Assembly: GCF_963082655.1 (NCBI RefSeq) | Contig: NC_081552.1 | Location: 55,082,286 to 55,146,285 of the forward strand | Direction: 5' to 3' | Length of the DNA: 64,000 nucleotides | Source: Stomoxys calcitrans | Lineage: Eukaryota > Arthropoda > Insecta > Diptera > Muscidae | In this document: positions 45,035 through 55,481 of the stretch, piece by piece | How positions within the stretch are numbered: the stretch's first letter is position 1 | How the letters are laid out: every line of letters begins with the position of its first letter | Notes under the pieces: model-generated | Database searches by the model: none | What the model saw: only the letters and a program-made list of their open reading frames with translations | What the model was told of the DNA's origin: nothing | Translations under genes and position numbers: made by a program

Positions 45035-46243
45035 CATAGTCCGATCTAAAGCATATTTGGATCGGATGCCGGGAGGCCTAAAACAACTCAATGTTTGAAA
45101 TTTCAGCAAAATCGGGTAATAAAGATTTTATGGGCTTCAGACCCTTAATCGGCAGATCGGTCTATATGACAGCTATATCTAATTATTGTCCGATCTGTAC
45201 CATATTTGGGCGAATGTCAGGAGGCTTAGATCAACTCACTGTTTCAAATTTCAGCGAAATCGGATGATAAATGCAACTTTTATGGGCTTCAGACCCTTAA
45301 CAGGAATATCGGTCGGGAGGCTTTAAACAACTCACTGTTTCAAATAGCAATGAAATCGGAAATTGAATAAAGCTTTTGTGAGCTTTAGACCCTTAACAGG
45401 CAGAACGGTCTATATGGCAGCTATAACTTAATAAAGTCTGATCTGAACCATATTTAAGTCGGTGATCGGAAGACTTAATGCAACTCACTGTGTCGAATTT
45501 CAGCGAAATTGAATAATAAATAAAGGTTTTATGCGCTTCAGACCCTTAATCGGCAGATCGGTCTTTAAGGCAGCTTTATCTCAATATAGTCCAATCTGAA
45601 TAATATTTGAGTTGAATATCGGGGGGCTTATAACAATACAATTCACTGTTTCAAATTTCAGCGAAATCGGGTAATAAATGCAGCTTTTACGGGTTTCAGA
45701 CACTAAGTCGACAGGTCGGTCTACATGGCAGCTATTGGGTTGCCCAAAAAGTAATTGCGGATTTTTCATATAGTCGGCGTTGATAAATTTTTTCACAGCT
45801 TGTGACTCTGTAATTGCATTCTTTCTTCTGTCAGTTATCAGCTGTTACTTTTAACTTGCTTCAGAAAAAAAGTGTAAAAATAGTATATTTGATTAAAGTT
45901 CATTCTAAGTTTAATTAAAATGCATTTACTTTCTTTTAAAAAATCCGCAATTACTTTTTGGGCAACCCAATATATCCGAATATGGTCCGATTTGTCCCAT
46001 TCAAGAACTTACGCAAACAAACGTATCTGTGCCAGATTTCAGCTTAATATCTCTATCTTCTCCAATTTTCGAAGGCTGAAGCGTGATTACAACAGACGGA
46101 CGGACAGACACGTGGACATCGTTAATCGCCTTAGAGTTTTACGATGATCAAAAATATATATACTTTGTAGTGTCGGAAATGGATATTTCGATATGTTGCA
46201 AATAAATAGATATATACCCTCCCTCCTATGGTAGTGGGTATAA
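45035..46243 (+). mobile_element. 153-unit repeat, subfamily III, carrying a MITE
   Basis: Units share CAAATTTCAGCGAAATCGG and GGGCTTCAGACCCTTAATCG; landmarks at 45420 and 45573 are 153 bp apart. The hairpin start is missing. The GACGGACGGACAGACAC tract and TATATATACTTTGTAG core lie near 46100-46170 and the end is GGTAGTGGGTATA. A MITE sits at 45735-45970. Confidence 0.75.
45735..45970 (+). mobile_element. TA-flanked MITE, copy 2
   Basis: Ends match copy 1; flanked by TA at 45733-45734 and 45971-45972. Removing the element and one TA restores GGCAGCTATATCCGAATATG, the normal unit sequence of the host repeat, which shows the exact insertion event. A 71-codon minus frame across it is accidental. 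Confidence 0.9.
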
Positions 46244-46299
46244 TAAGGATAGCAGAAAATTGTATTGTATAGTAAGCAACTAAGTCAAGTTTTTCAATG

Positions 46300-46620
46300 A
46301 GCAAAATGTCTTTTTAACTGGAATAAAATTCTGTGCCCATATCGGACAGAAATATAAATGGGAGCTTTATCCAAATTTGTATCGATTGAGCCCAAAATAA
46401 AAGTGTATAGTATGTGCAAAATTTCTTTTAAATCGGAATTAATTTGTGGATTCTGTGCTCACATCGGACACAACTATATATGGGAGCTATATCTAAATTT
46501 GACCCGATTTGTTCCAAATCAAGCACATTTGAAGAACATAATGACAGTATAGTGTATATGCAAAATTTCTTTCAAATCGAATCAAAGCTGTGGGGTTTGT
46601 TGTCACATAGACAAAAATCG
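46300..46620. repeat. further diverged relative of the 153-superfamily
   Basis: Repeats GGGAGCTATATCTAAATTTG and TATGCAAAATTTCTTT about 120 bp apart (landmarks 46364 and 46486). No hairpin end is visible. Subfamily uncertain. Confidence 0.45.
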
Positions 46621-46649
46621 GACAAAAAAATTTATAGACATCATCCTCG

Positions 46650-46896
46650 ACATCCGTGTCGTATGTAGTTCAGATCGGTTTATTTTTAGATATAACAACT
46701 AAAAAGATCAATATTTTGTTATACACAATTAAACAATGACTTGTACTTATCAGCATTTGGTCCAAATTGGATCATATTTCGATATAACTGCTATATGAGA
46801 TAAGATATGCAATTTTCACCGAATTTTGATGAAAGGTGGTTTACATATATACCCGAAGTGGTGGGTATCCAAAGTTCGGCCCGGCCGAACTTAACG
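46650..46896 (-). mobile_element. 153-superfamily, subfamily III, hairpin end
   Basis: Matches the complement of 29961-30200 (GGTGGGTATCCAAAG, hairpin TTCGGCCCGGCCGAA, CTTAACGCC). It abuts the next element's TTTTTTATACCC end directly, a head-to-tail junction like that at 11391. Confidence 0.7.
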
Positions 46897-48011
46897 CCTT
46901 TTTTATACCCTCCACCATAAGATGGGGGGTATACAAATTTCGTCATTCTGTTTGTAACTACTCGAAATATTCGTCTGAGACCCCATAAAGTATATATATT
47001 CTTGATCGTCGTGACATTTTATGTCGATCTAGCCATGTCCGTCCGTCTGTCCGTCCGTCCGTCCGTCTGTCTGTCGAAAGCACGCTAACTTCCGAAGGAG
47101 TAAAGCTAGCCGCTTGAAATTTTGCACAAATACGGTCGGTTGGTATTGTAAATGGGCCATATCGGTCCATGTTTTGATATAGCTGCCATATAAACCGATC
47201 TTGTGTCTTGACGGGTTTTGTTATTATACCCAACAACTGTGCCAAATATGGTTCAAATCGGTCCATAACCTGATATAGCTGCCATATAAACCGATCTTGG
47301 GTCTTGACTTCTTGAGCCTCTAGAGGGCACAATTCTTATCCGATTTGAATGAATTTTTGCACGAAGTATTTCGTCATGATATCCAACAACTGTGCCAAGT
47401 ATGGTTGAAATCGGTCCATAACCTGATATAGCTGTCATATAAACAGATCTGGTTATTTGACTTCTTGAGCTTTTAGAGGGCGCAATTCCTATCCGATTTG
47501 GCTGAAATTTTGCATGACGTATTTTATTTTTACTTTCAACAACTGTGTCAAATAAGGTTTAAATCGGTTCATAACCTGATATAGCTGCCATATAAACCGA
47601 TCTGGGATCTTGACTTCTTGACCCCTAAAGGTCGCAATTATTATCCGATATGCCTGAAATTTTGTACGACGGATCCTCTCATGACCATCAACAAACGTGT
47701 TTATTATGGTCTGAATCGGTCTATAGCCCGATACAGATCCCATATAAATCGTTCTCTCTATTTTACTTCCTGAGCCCCAATGGGCGCAATCCTTATACGA
47801 ATTGGCTGAAATTTTACACAGGTCTCCAACATATAATTTAATTGAGGTCCGAACCGGACCATATCTTGATATCGTTTTAATAGCAGAGCAACTCTTTTCT
47901 TATGTCTTTTTGCCTAAGAAGAGATGCCGGGAAAAGAACTCGACAAATGAGATCCATGGTGGAGGGTATATAAGATTCGGCCCGGCCGAACTTAGCACGC
48001 TTTTACTTGTT
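46897..48011 (-). mobile_element. 153-unit repeat, subfamily I, near full-length
   Basis: Starts TTATACCCTCCACCATAAG, has the TATATATTCTTGATCGTCGT core, a GTCC/GTCT tract (47038-47075) and units at 47278, 47431 and 47584 (153 bp apart; the first interval is shortened). Hairpin TTCGGCCCGGCCGAA near 47976-47990; ends CACGCTTTTACTTGTT. Minus frames here are repeat by-products. Confidence 0.85.
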
Positions 48012-48309
48012 CTTGTTTCCATTAGTTTAAAAGTTTTAACTCTCAGAATGTTGAAGAGTTCAAAGTTGGCCAAGTGTGACACCCTATATTAGTGAAGCGA
48101 GCACTTACATACATTAACGGAAAGGCTATGTTCTCCTCTACAAATGTCTAGAGCATTTTGCACAGCTCAGATCAATAGATGAAAAGTTTCGGCGTTATAA
48201 CTATTGTGGTCCCCTGGAACCTCATCGCATCGAAATGACAATCAAAATGTTCGTGTATTGAGGGGTAAATGGAATGTTCATGGTCAAATTTGCAATTCCG
48301 ACTCTTCTT

Positions 48310-48635
48310 ACTACATACAATAGACAAATAAGTTTATATCGGATTAATGATTTGTACGGATGTTATATATAAATCTGAACTGATTTCATGAACCAAAATC
48401 CATAGCGTACCAAATTGAGCCCAAAAAAATATATATGCCAAATTTTGTGACAAACGGACAACAAATGCGACCTGTACCTTGATTGCAAAAATACATGGAG
48501 TGACAGACGGACATAGCTAAATCCAGTCAAGAAGTAATTCTAATTGGGATCGATCGTCTCTTCTCCTTCTTAGCGTTGCAAACAAATGCTCAAATAACCT
48601 TTACACCAGTTGTGATGTAGGTGTAGGGTATACTA
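48310..48635 (+). mobile_element. 153-superfamily, subfamily IV fragment
   Basis: Carries the GACAGACGGACATAGCTAAA core, the CTCTTCTCCTTCTTAGCGTT block and the end GATGTAGGTGTAGGGTATA, collinear with 14250-14378 and 41360-41522. The hairpin end is missing. Confidence 0.65.
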
Positions 48636-48672
48636 ACCCATTAATTTGGAATCATGATTTAAATATCTTATT

Positions 48673-48680
48673 GATAACAA
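48673..48680 (+). promoter_or_regulatory. candidate GATA-factor site GATAACAA
   Basis: Identical octamer to 7984-7991. It lies about 235 bp upstream of the TATA box. A second candidate, GAGATAAG, is at about 48768-48775. Confidence 0.3.
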
Positions 48681-48907
48681 TTGTCATCCCAAAGAAGTTT
48701 TTCAAAATTTCTCTTTGAGCTAATTGTTGTTTGCCACCATAAGCAAGGAGAAAATTAAAACGCGATCGAGATAAGTTTTTTTTCATTCATTTGTAAACTA
48801 GTCAAATTTTGCTATCGCTGGCAATAGATATTGAAAAATGAAATATGATATCTTGTTAAATGAGCAAAAAACAAAAACAAAGAATTCTTGGTACCTTCTG
48901 AGCAGAC

Positions 48908-48915
48908 TATATAAA
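48908..48915 (+). promoter_or_regulatory. TATA box (TATATAAA) of second chitin-binding gene
   Basis: Lies 56 bp upstream of the ATG. A possible initiator TTAGTTA at about 48941 is about 33 bp downstream, giving a short leader of about 20-25 nt. Confidence 0.6.
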
Positions 48916-48963
48916 GAACAATTGTAGCCTTTGGTGGATTTTAGTTAAGCAAAGTTTGACAAA

Positions 48964-49587
48964 ATGTTGGCATATTTTTCATTTTGTGTCGCTGTTTTAT
49001 TGTTGCTGTCAACTTTGAAAGAGGAATTTGTTGCAGCAGTTGTCGTTGGTGGAGCCATACGTTATGTATCGCATAAGAATTGTAATAATGTTGCCAAAGG
49101 CAAAATCATACCACATCCCACAAATTGTTCACAATACATTATGTGCAATGGTTTACGCTCTACACTGGGTGAATGTCCCAATGGTTCGTATTATAATGCC
49201 GAAATGTTATCCTGTGACAAATGGAAGAATCAGTGTCTGATTAAAGAATTGCATGTTAAACCCTCAAATCCGCATTATATAAATACTGTAAGCTCTGAAA
49301 CTGCTATTGCAACAAGTACAACAGCGCCTGAACTCGAATTAAGTACTACAGCAAGGAGTACCACCACAACCACAGCTCTACCTTTATATATCGATGGAAG
49401 GCCTTTGTGTTCAATGTGGCAAGATTTGAAATTTCCTCATCCCTTCAATTGTGCTTCCTATTATCAATGCTCCAAGGGATTTCTTACAATATATCGTTGC
49501 CGAACTGGTTACATTTGGGATTGGAGAGTTCAAAGGTGTTTGCCGGAGGGTTTGGGCCACTGTGCTCAAAGTAAACAAAGAAAGTGA
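48964..49587 (+). CDS. secreted chitin-binding protein with two peritrophin-A (CBM14) domains
   Basis: A predicted 207-residue protein. The N terminus (YFSFCVAVLLLLSTL) is a strong signal sequence. Domain 1 has cysteines 40, 55, 61, 71, 84 and 91; domain 2 has 149, 163, 169, 179, 192 and 200. Both fit the CBM14 spacing with aromatic residues (PHPTNCSQYIMC, PHPFNCASYYQC). The linker at about 95-140 is Thr/Ser-rich, with a run of five threonines, and is probably O-glycosylated. Domain 2 resembles domain 2 of the 8170 gene (RP-C, FPHP, CSKGFLTIYRC, WDW, CLPEG), so the two are paralogues. The ATG is the first after the TATA box. Members of this family bind chitin outside the cell, in peritrophic matrix or cuticle. 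No intron is apparent. Confidence 0.92.
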   Translation: MLAYFSFCVAVLLLLSTLKEEFVAAVVVGGAIRYVSHKNCNNVAKGKIIPHPTNCSQYIMCNGLRSTLGECPNGSYYNAEMLSCDKWKNQCLIKELHVKPSNPHYINTVSSETAIATSTTAPELELSTTARSTTTTTALPLYIDGRPLCSMWQDLKFPHPFNCASYYQCSKGFLTIYRCRTGYIWDWRVQRCLPEGLGHCAQSKQRK

Positions 49588-49603
49588 ATCAAAAATTAAA
49601 TAC

Positions 49604-49609
49604 AATAAA
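49604..49609 (+). terminator. polyadenylation signal AATAAA
   Basis: AATAAA 17 bp after the stop codon of the second chitin-binding gene. Confidence 0.6.
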
Positions 49610-49793
49610 CTGATTTACAAAAATGTAATTATTATTTTAGAGGAAATCATGTTAAAATTAGTTTTTCATCGAAAATTTCTCAATCTCCATATAAAATAAT
49701 AGAAGTTAAAAATATGTTGAAAAAAAACGCTTATTTTACCGGTAGGACTTAAAAACAATTAATTATATGAAGGCCAGGTTGTAGATGTGAGAA

Positions 49794-49876
49794 ACTATCG
49801 TTATCGACGCTATCGCTACTATCAATAGCGACCCAGACACTATCGATAGTGCCCATCGATTCTAGCGTCGATAGTT
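49794..49876. repeat. cluster of TATCG/CGATA motifs with a TATCGATA palindrome
   Basis: About 80 bp contain four TATCG and two CGATA pentamers, with a perfect TATCGATA near 49841-49848. TATCGATA is the site bound by the BED-finger protein DREF in Drosophila. Here the cluster lies about 215 bp upstream of a hAT remnant with a BED-type finger, so it may be that element's subterminal repeats. Confidence 0.5.
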
Positions 49877-50089
49877 TGGTTTGCACATCACCAAATTAAA
49901 TTTAATGACTCCTCCTCCATTAATTTGTGGCTCCTGCTAAAAAAATATTTGGGAAAAAATTGATTAAAGAGAAAAAAGGAAAAAACATTTATATAGCGAA
50001 ATCTTCAAAAAGGTATAATGTTTACTTTTAAAGTAGTTATGAAGTATTTTAAATATGTATTGAATTTAAGATAAACGTAGGAGCCCCAT

Positions 50090-50800
50090 CATACTCTGTG
50101 TGTCAAGCGCTGAAAGACAAACATGCGATTGCAGCAGCACGGACTCGGAGAAAGAATTGGTGACCGAGAGGCGAGCACAAGAAAAGAAAAGTAAAATCTC
50201 ACAAGTATGGAAATACTTTAAATAGTCAGATGACAAAAAATTTGCAAAGTGCATTAACTGCGTAAAGGAGTACAAAACCAGAGGAAATATATTAAACTTG
50301 CACGAACATTGAAAAGATACCACTCTGGCTTCGAAATGCATGTCCCAGATTCCAGCACTCCAGCTATTTCGGCGGATACTGACAACATCGCATCGACATG
50401 CAGCGGTTGTAGATCGTCGATGCATTCTGTAGCTTCTTAGTTTTTTAGAGCAGTTTTTTATAACAGAAAAGTATTGAATACGACTAACCACTCGTCTCAA
50501 AATATTGCAGACACTTTTAAACCATTGAAATGTGCTCAATAAAACCGTTTGTACGGATAATGTCAGCTCAATGCTAAAAGCGCGAAATATTGAAAATTAG
50601 AAATCGTGCATGCTTTGCTCACACGTTGAACTTTGTGGTTCAATATGGTTTAAAATTCGACAACGACGATTTAGTAAAAGCCTTGGTTACAAAGTATAAG
50701 AACATAGTCAGATTTTTCAAGCAAAGCACCATAGCTTGAGTAAAATTTAATATGACCAAAAAGATTTATCTTATACATTGCTACAAGAAACGCCAACAAA
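50090..50800 (+). pseudogene. hAT-type transposase relic with BED zinc finger
   Basis: Around 50190-50310 the translation gives SQVWKYFK, then KFAKCINCVKEYKTRGNILN and LHEH, the C2-H-type BED finger found at the start of many hAT transposases. From about 50560 comes DNVSSMLKA-like sequence, then HAFAHTLNFVVQYGLKFD and LVTKYKNIVRFFKQS, the conserved catalytic-region block. Stops and frameshifts abound and the C-terminal dimerisation region is absent. The 157-codon minus frame over it is a shadow. Confidence 0.65.
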
Positions 50801-50884
50801 GTGGAACAGTTTCTACCTAATGACCCAACGAATATTAGAAACAAATGATGTCATCGTTACAGTTCGATTACCAAATAAAGGGTA

Positions 50885-51720
50885 ATTTTTAAGGAGCTAT
50901 AGGAAAGTTAAAAAAAACACATAAAATTCAGAAAAATGCATGAAATCTTTATTTGAATCGATATTACGGTCCATATAATTTAATGTTTGAAGATTACATC
51001 ATGCAAATGTTGATCGTGACTGCGCCTGAAATGGTCCATCCGCAATATTTCGGCCGGTATCTCACGAATAAATGCTTCAATGTTGTCTTCCAATGCGTCA
51101 ATTGAAGCTGGTTTGTCTGTATAGACATGAGCTTAAACATAGCCTCGCAAAAAATAGTCTAAATGCTGTAAATTGCACGATCTAGGCGGCCAATTGACCG
51201 GTCCCGAACGTGAAATAAAATGTTCACCGAACTCGCCTATTGTCTATTGTTACGAGTGTTGTGTGACATGTGCCACCGTCTTGTTGAAACCACATGTCTT
51301 GCAAGTCAAACTCTTGCATTTTGGGCAAAAAAAAGTTGAATGTTATCTCACGGTAGCGCTCACCTTTCCTTTTGAAGAAGTACGGTCCAATGATGCCACC
51401 AGCCCATAAGCCGCACCAAACTGTGACTTTTTCTGGATACATTGGTAGCTCTTGCAATGCTTCTGGCTGATCTTCACTCCAAAATCAACAATTCTGCTTT
51501 TTTACGTACCCATTAAGGCAAAAATGAGCTTCGTCGCTCAGTGAAAGAAGTGCGCATTGAACTTTCTTAACAGTTGTTTGACAGTGAAACAAAACACAAA
51601 ACGTGCGTAAACTGTTTAAAAATTGTTGCCAAAAAGATAATAGCTTAAAAATCAATCTTTATTAAAAAAAAAAAACTCCACAGTTTAATATTATTGCAAA
51701 AAAAGTGTTAACCAGTGTAT
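50885..51720 (-). pseudogene. Tc1/mariner-superfamily transposase relic
   Basis: The minus frame 51457-51224 reads PEKVTVWCGLWAGGIIGPYF and later FQQDGGTCHT, containing the second catalytic aspartate of the DDE/D triad. The C-terminal part continues at about 51150-51000 (DYFLRG, AHVYTDKPASIDALEDN), with a deletion between. The plus end near 50885 (GGGTAATTTTTAAGGAGCTA) may be the terminal repeat. Decayed and inactive. Confidence 0.65.
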
Positions 51721-51794
51721 TTAGTATTTCATTCTATTATCCGGAAAAATCGATTATACTCCGGCCTCGACAATCCCGGATAATAGAGTTCGGA

Positions 51795-51835
51795 CTATAT
51801 ATATATATTCTGGATCGTCTCGACATTCTGAGTCG
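51795..51835 (-). repeat. isolated 153-superfamily core fragment
   Basis: TATATATATTCTGGATCGTC followed by TCGACATTCTGAGTCGAT is the conserved core alone, fused to interspersed repeat A. Confidence 0.55.
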
Positions 51836-51971
51836 ATTTGATGGTTTCTATAAAAAAAACGAACTTATGGTAATAATCCTATTTCTTTTGACAGCAGGTT
51901 TTATTTTATGCCAAACTCATTAAATCCATTTTCAAAATCAAAATATTGGAAAAATTGCTACGTCAATATAA
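51836..51971 (+). repeat. interspersed repeat A, copy 3 (3' part)
   Basis: Matches 26712-26914: ATTTGATGGTTTCTATAAAA, TTTTGACAGCAGGTTTTATT, TTGCTACGTCAATATAAATT. Joins the CTAGCATAT repeat as copy 2 does. Confidence 0.65.
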
Positions 51972-52345
51972 ATTCCCTAAATTATAAATAAACTAGCATA
52001 TACCTGGTCGCTTCGCTGCCCCCGATGGTACACACAATATCAAGTTGTAACGGTATCGCAAATTTAAAAGCTTTAACCTTACCAGTAAAGAAAGAACATT
52101 TTGAAAGTACCAAATGTACGAATTAAAAAAAAAAACTCTAGTCGGCCGATAAATACTGTCAAGGTGTAACTGTATCGCAATTTTGAGATCTTTAGCTTAA
52201 TCCGTAAATAAAGTACAATTTTGTACGTTTTAGTACCTAAAAAAAAAACTTCTAGTCATCCGTTACATACTGCCAAGATTTACGTGTATCTCTAATTTCA
52301 TAGATGTAGCTCAGTCTGTAAATCAAGTACCACTTTGTACGTTTT
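51972..52345 (+). mobile_element. CTAGCATATGCCCGG repeat with about 125-bp units, copy 2
   Basis: Starts CTAGCATATACCTGGTCGCT and repeats GTGTAACTGTATCGCAATTT and CTCTAGTCGGCCGAT units as at 26915. It stops where a subfamily III hairpin starts. Confidence 0.65.
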
Positions 52346-52346
52346 A

Positions 52347-52395
52347 GAAAGGCGTTAAGTTCGGTCGGGCCGAACTTTGGATACCCACCACGGTA
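52347..52395 (+). repeat. 153-superfamily, subfamily III, hairpin-end fragment
   Basis: AAAGGCGTTAAG, hairpin TTCGGTCGGGCCGAA (one stem mismatch), then GGATACCCACCACGG; nothing further of the element follows. Confidence 0.65.
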
Positions 52396-52448
52396 GACAG
52401 CATGTAGTTATGCCTTCACACTAGTAGGATCTTTGCCTGTTTGTCTTC

Positions 52449-52515
52449 AGCGGTAGTTTTCCCCTAATGCTGGCAACATTGGTGGATTACTATGTAATAT
52501 AAAAACTTCTCTCTT
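52449..52515 (+). repeat. weak SINE linker fragment
   Basis: GCGGTAGTTTTCCCCTAATG and CTGGCAACATT, then AACTTCTCTCT parallel the SINE linker and body start. Confidence 0.35.
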
Positions 52516-52886
52516 TATTAAATCAAGATTTTCATTTTTTCTGTGTATGGTTTTCATAATTTTTTTTTTACAATTTTGTTTTTGATAGAATATTTGTAAA
52601 CATTTCATTATGTCGATTTTCGACATTTTCAATATCTGCTTTTATTGCTGAGGTGCAAGACAATCAAAAAGTTCCCAATTGTTTGTTATATTCAGCTTTG
52701 TTTGGGATTATAAGCAAATTGTAATCATTTGGAAGAAGCTCATAAGAACTGATGATTGACTGGATATCTTGTTGAAGAACTCTGCTGATGATGGGTAGGG
52801 TATTCCAGAAGCTGCAGTCGAGTGAACCTTTTGACCACTTTAAAAAACATTTTAACTTAAATCAACTGGTAATTTTATTAATAAAC
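52516..52886. other. intergenic, nothing recognised
   Basis: AT-rich DNA without accepted frame or repeat. Confidence 0.35.
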
Positions 52887-54765
52887 TAGCTGAACCGGGC
52901 CCGCTGCGCTGCGCCTTCTTTTACTTTGCATGGGACAAAGTTTTCCTTTGAATATTAATTTTCGACAATTAAAGAGTTTTTAGTGAAATACCATGCTACG
53001 AAAATTGTATATCGCTTGACTAACAGTTTAACAATATAAGTCCGAATCCCATATGAACTTTATTGGTCTACGAATTTAACTTTGGATGTAAGGTGTACTT
53101 ACTCTTAAAAGACTTTATTTCAGCCCGATATGTCTTATTTAGGGGTGTTTTCGGAGGTGAGGAGGTCCCCCAGACACTTGGCCCTGAAAAAATATCAGCA
53201 TCGTGCTCTTCTCTCAAATGCCATTTATTTAATCCCTTTATAGCCATTGGTTTAAGGGGAGTTTACAGGATGAGGCGTCCCTAAACACATAGCCCCAAAA
53301 TTTGTTATCAAATTCGTTTTCTAATCTCAACTACCTTTAATTTGAGCTACATATTGGCGTGGTCGAAAAATGTTTAACCTTTGGGGGGAGTTTTGGGGAA
53401 GGTGTGATGCCCTAAATACATGGTCCTACATTTATATATATTAAATTTGTATTCTACTCCTAAATTCCTTTATCTGAGCGCCATATTGCGATGCTCAGTA
53501 AAAAAATTGCTGCTTCTGGGGTATTTTGGGAAAGGGTTAGGCCGCCAGAAAATTGGTCCCGAAAGTGGGTATCAATTCTTGCTCTACCCCCAAATACCTT
53601 TCATTTAAGCCTCACATTAACATGGTCAGTAAATATGCCTGATTTAGAAGTGATTTGGGGAGTGGGAGGGTCCCCAAACACTAAGCCCTGAAAATATATC
53701 AGCAACGTGCTCTATTCTCATATATCTATATATAATTTATTTGAACCCCATATTGCCATTGGCCTCAAAATTGGATATCCAGTTCGTTTCCTATTTGGGG
53801 GACGCCCCTAGATAGTTGGTCCCGAATGTTGATATCAGATTCATGGTCTAATCCCAAATACCTTTCATTTGAACCCCATTTTTCCATAGTCGGCAAACAT
53901 GACCGGGTTTGCGGCTGTTTTGGGGGATGGGCGGCCACTCAGTGACTTGGATTTGAAAATATATATTAGACACGTGTTCTACTCTAAAAAACGTCTTATT
54001 TGAGTCTCATATTGCACTGGTCAGCAAATACTTCCTATTTGGGTAGGATTAAGGGGGGTGGGATGGCCCCATAGACACTTTTCCTGAATATTGACCTTTT
54101 ATTTGAGCCCCATATTGCTATGGTCTCGGGGATGGGCGGCCCCCCAAATACTTGGTCCCACATCTGTATGTCAGATTCGTATTCTACACTCCGATACCTT
54201 TTATTTAAGCCCCATATTGCCATGGTCAGTAAATAAGTCCTGTTTGGGGGCGTTTTGGAGAAGGGTTGGACTCCCAGAAACTTGGTCCCACGTATGGATA
54301 TCAGATTCGTATTCTACTCACAAATACCTTTCATTTGAGTCCCATAGTGCCATGGTCGGTAAATATGTCCGATTTAGGGATGTTTTGGGGGTTGGCGTTG
54401 TCCCCCAAACACTTGGTCCGACGATTGGATATCAAATACGTTTTTTAATCTTAAATACCTTTCATTTGATTCCCATATTATCGTGATTAGTGTATATATA
54501 TATATATATATTTGGAAGGTTTTGGGGTTGGGCGACCCCCGTTTCGTAATTTGGATACAAAATTTTTGTTTGTAGGTTACTATAAAAGAGCAGGAGGGAA
54601 CTCCCCTCCTTTAGATATCAAAAAATGTAGTACCCTATTTTTACCACGTGATCATTGTGCATCGTCTGTGAAAATTTCAAGAAAATAGGTTCAGCCGTTT
54701 TTGAGTCTATAAGGAACACATAAACAAACAAACACAAATTGATTTTTATATATAAGACTTGCTGA
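52887..54765 (+). mobile_element. CTAG-CTGAACC repeat with about 130-bp units, longest copy
   Basis: Starts CTAGCTGAACCGGGCCCGCT. GAGCC-type landmarks at 54207, 54337 and 54468 are 130 and 131 bp apart. A TATATATATATA tract lies at 54493-54513. The far end (54640-54765) is non-repetitive: GTTCAGCCGTTTTTGAGTCT, AACAAACAAACACAAATTGA and TTTTTATATATAAG, also found at 57640-57735, so this copy shows both ends. No coding capacity. Confidence 0.75.
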
Positions 54766-54774
54766 ACCTTTGAT

Positions 54775-55481
54775 TTCTCTCCATCATAAACTAATTGTGT
54801 CATTCCTTTTGTAAAGTATCGAAATATTTATCTGAGACCCAACAAAGTATATATGTATATTTTTGATCGTCTTGACATTCTATGGCGTTTTAGCCATGTC
54901 GGTCCGTCCATCTGTCAAAAGCACGTCAACTTTCGAAGGGATAAGGCATGGAATTTTGCACAAATACTTCCTATTAGTGTAGGTCAGTTGGGATTTTAAA
55001 TGGGTCTATTGGTCTATGTTTTGATAAACCGATTTTGGATATTGACCTCTTGAGCCCCTAAACGTCGCAATTCTTATCAGATTTGTCTCATATTGTGTAT
55101 ATATAAACCGATCTCCTAATTTGACTTTTGAGCCTCTAGAGGGCGCAATTCATATGCGATTTGGCTAAACATTATTTTAACGACTGCACCTATGACCGTC
55201 CACATACGTGCCAAATATTGTCTGATTGGGTCCATAACCTGATATAGCTCCCATATGAACCGATCTCACGATTTTAATTCTTAAGCCACTATAGGGCTCT
55301 ATTCTTATCCAATTTAGACTGACATTTTGCACAATGACATCTACAATGACAACCAAACCAATCGAATTAGTTGATAACCTGAGATAGCTCCATATCGGGC
55401 AAAAAAAATGACAAATGAGATCCATGGTGGAGGGTATGTAAAATACGGCCCGGCCGAACTTTTCACCACGCCTTTACCTGT
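54775..55481 (-). mobile_element. 153-unit repeat, subfamily I, deleted copy
   Basis: Carries the TATATGTATATTTTTGATCG core, eroded units and the hairpin end (GGCCCGGCCGAACTTTTCAC). The ACCTG end abuts a 93-bp palindrome exactly. Confidence 0.7.

Noticed and set aside
50066..50539. 157-codon minus frame
   Set aside because: It lies opposite the hAT transposase relic, whose plus-strand blocks match a known domain order.
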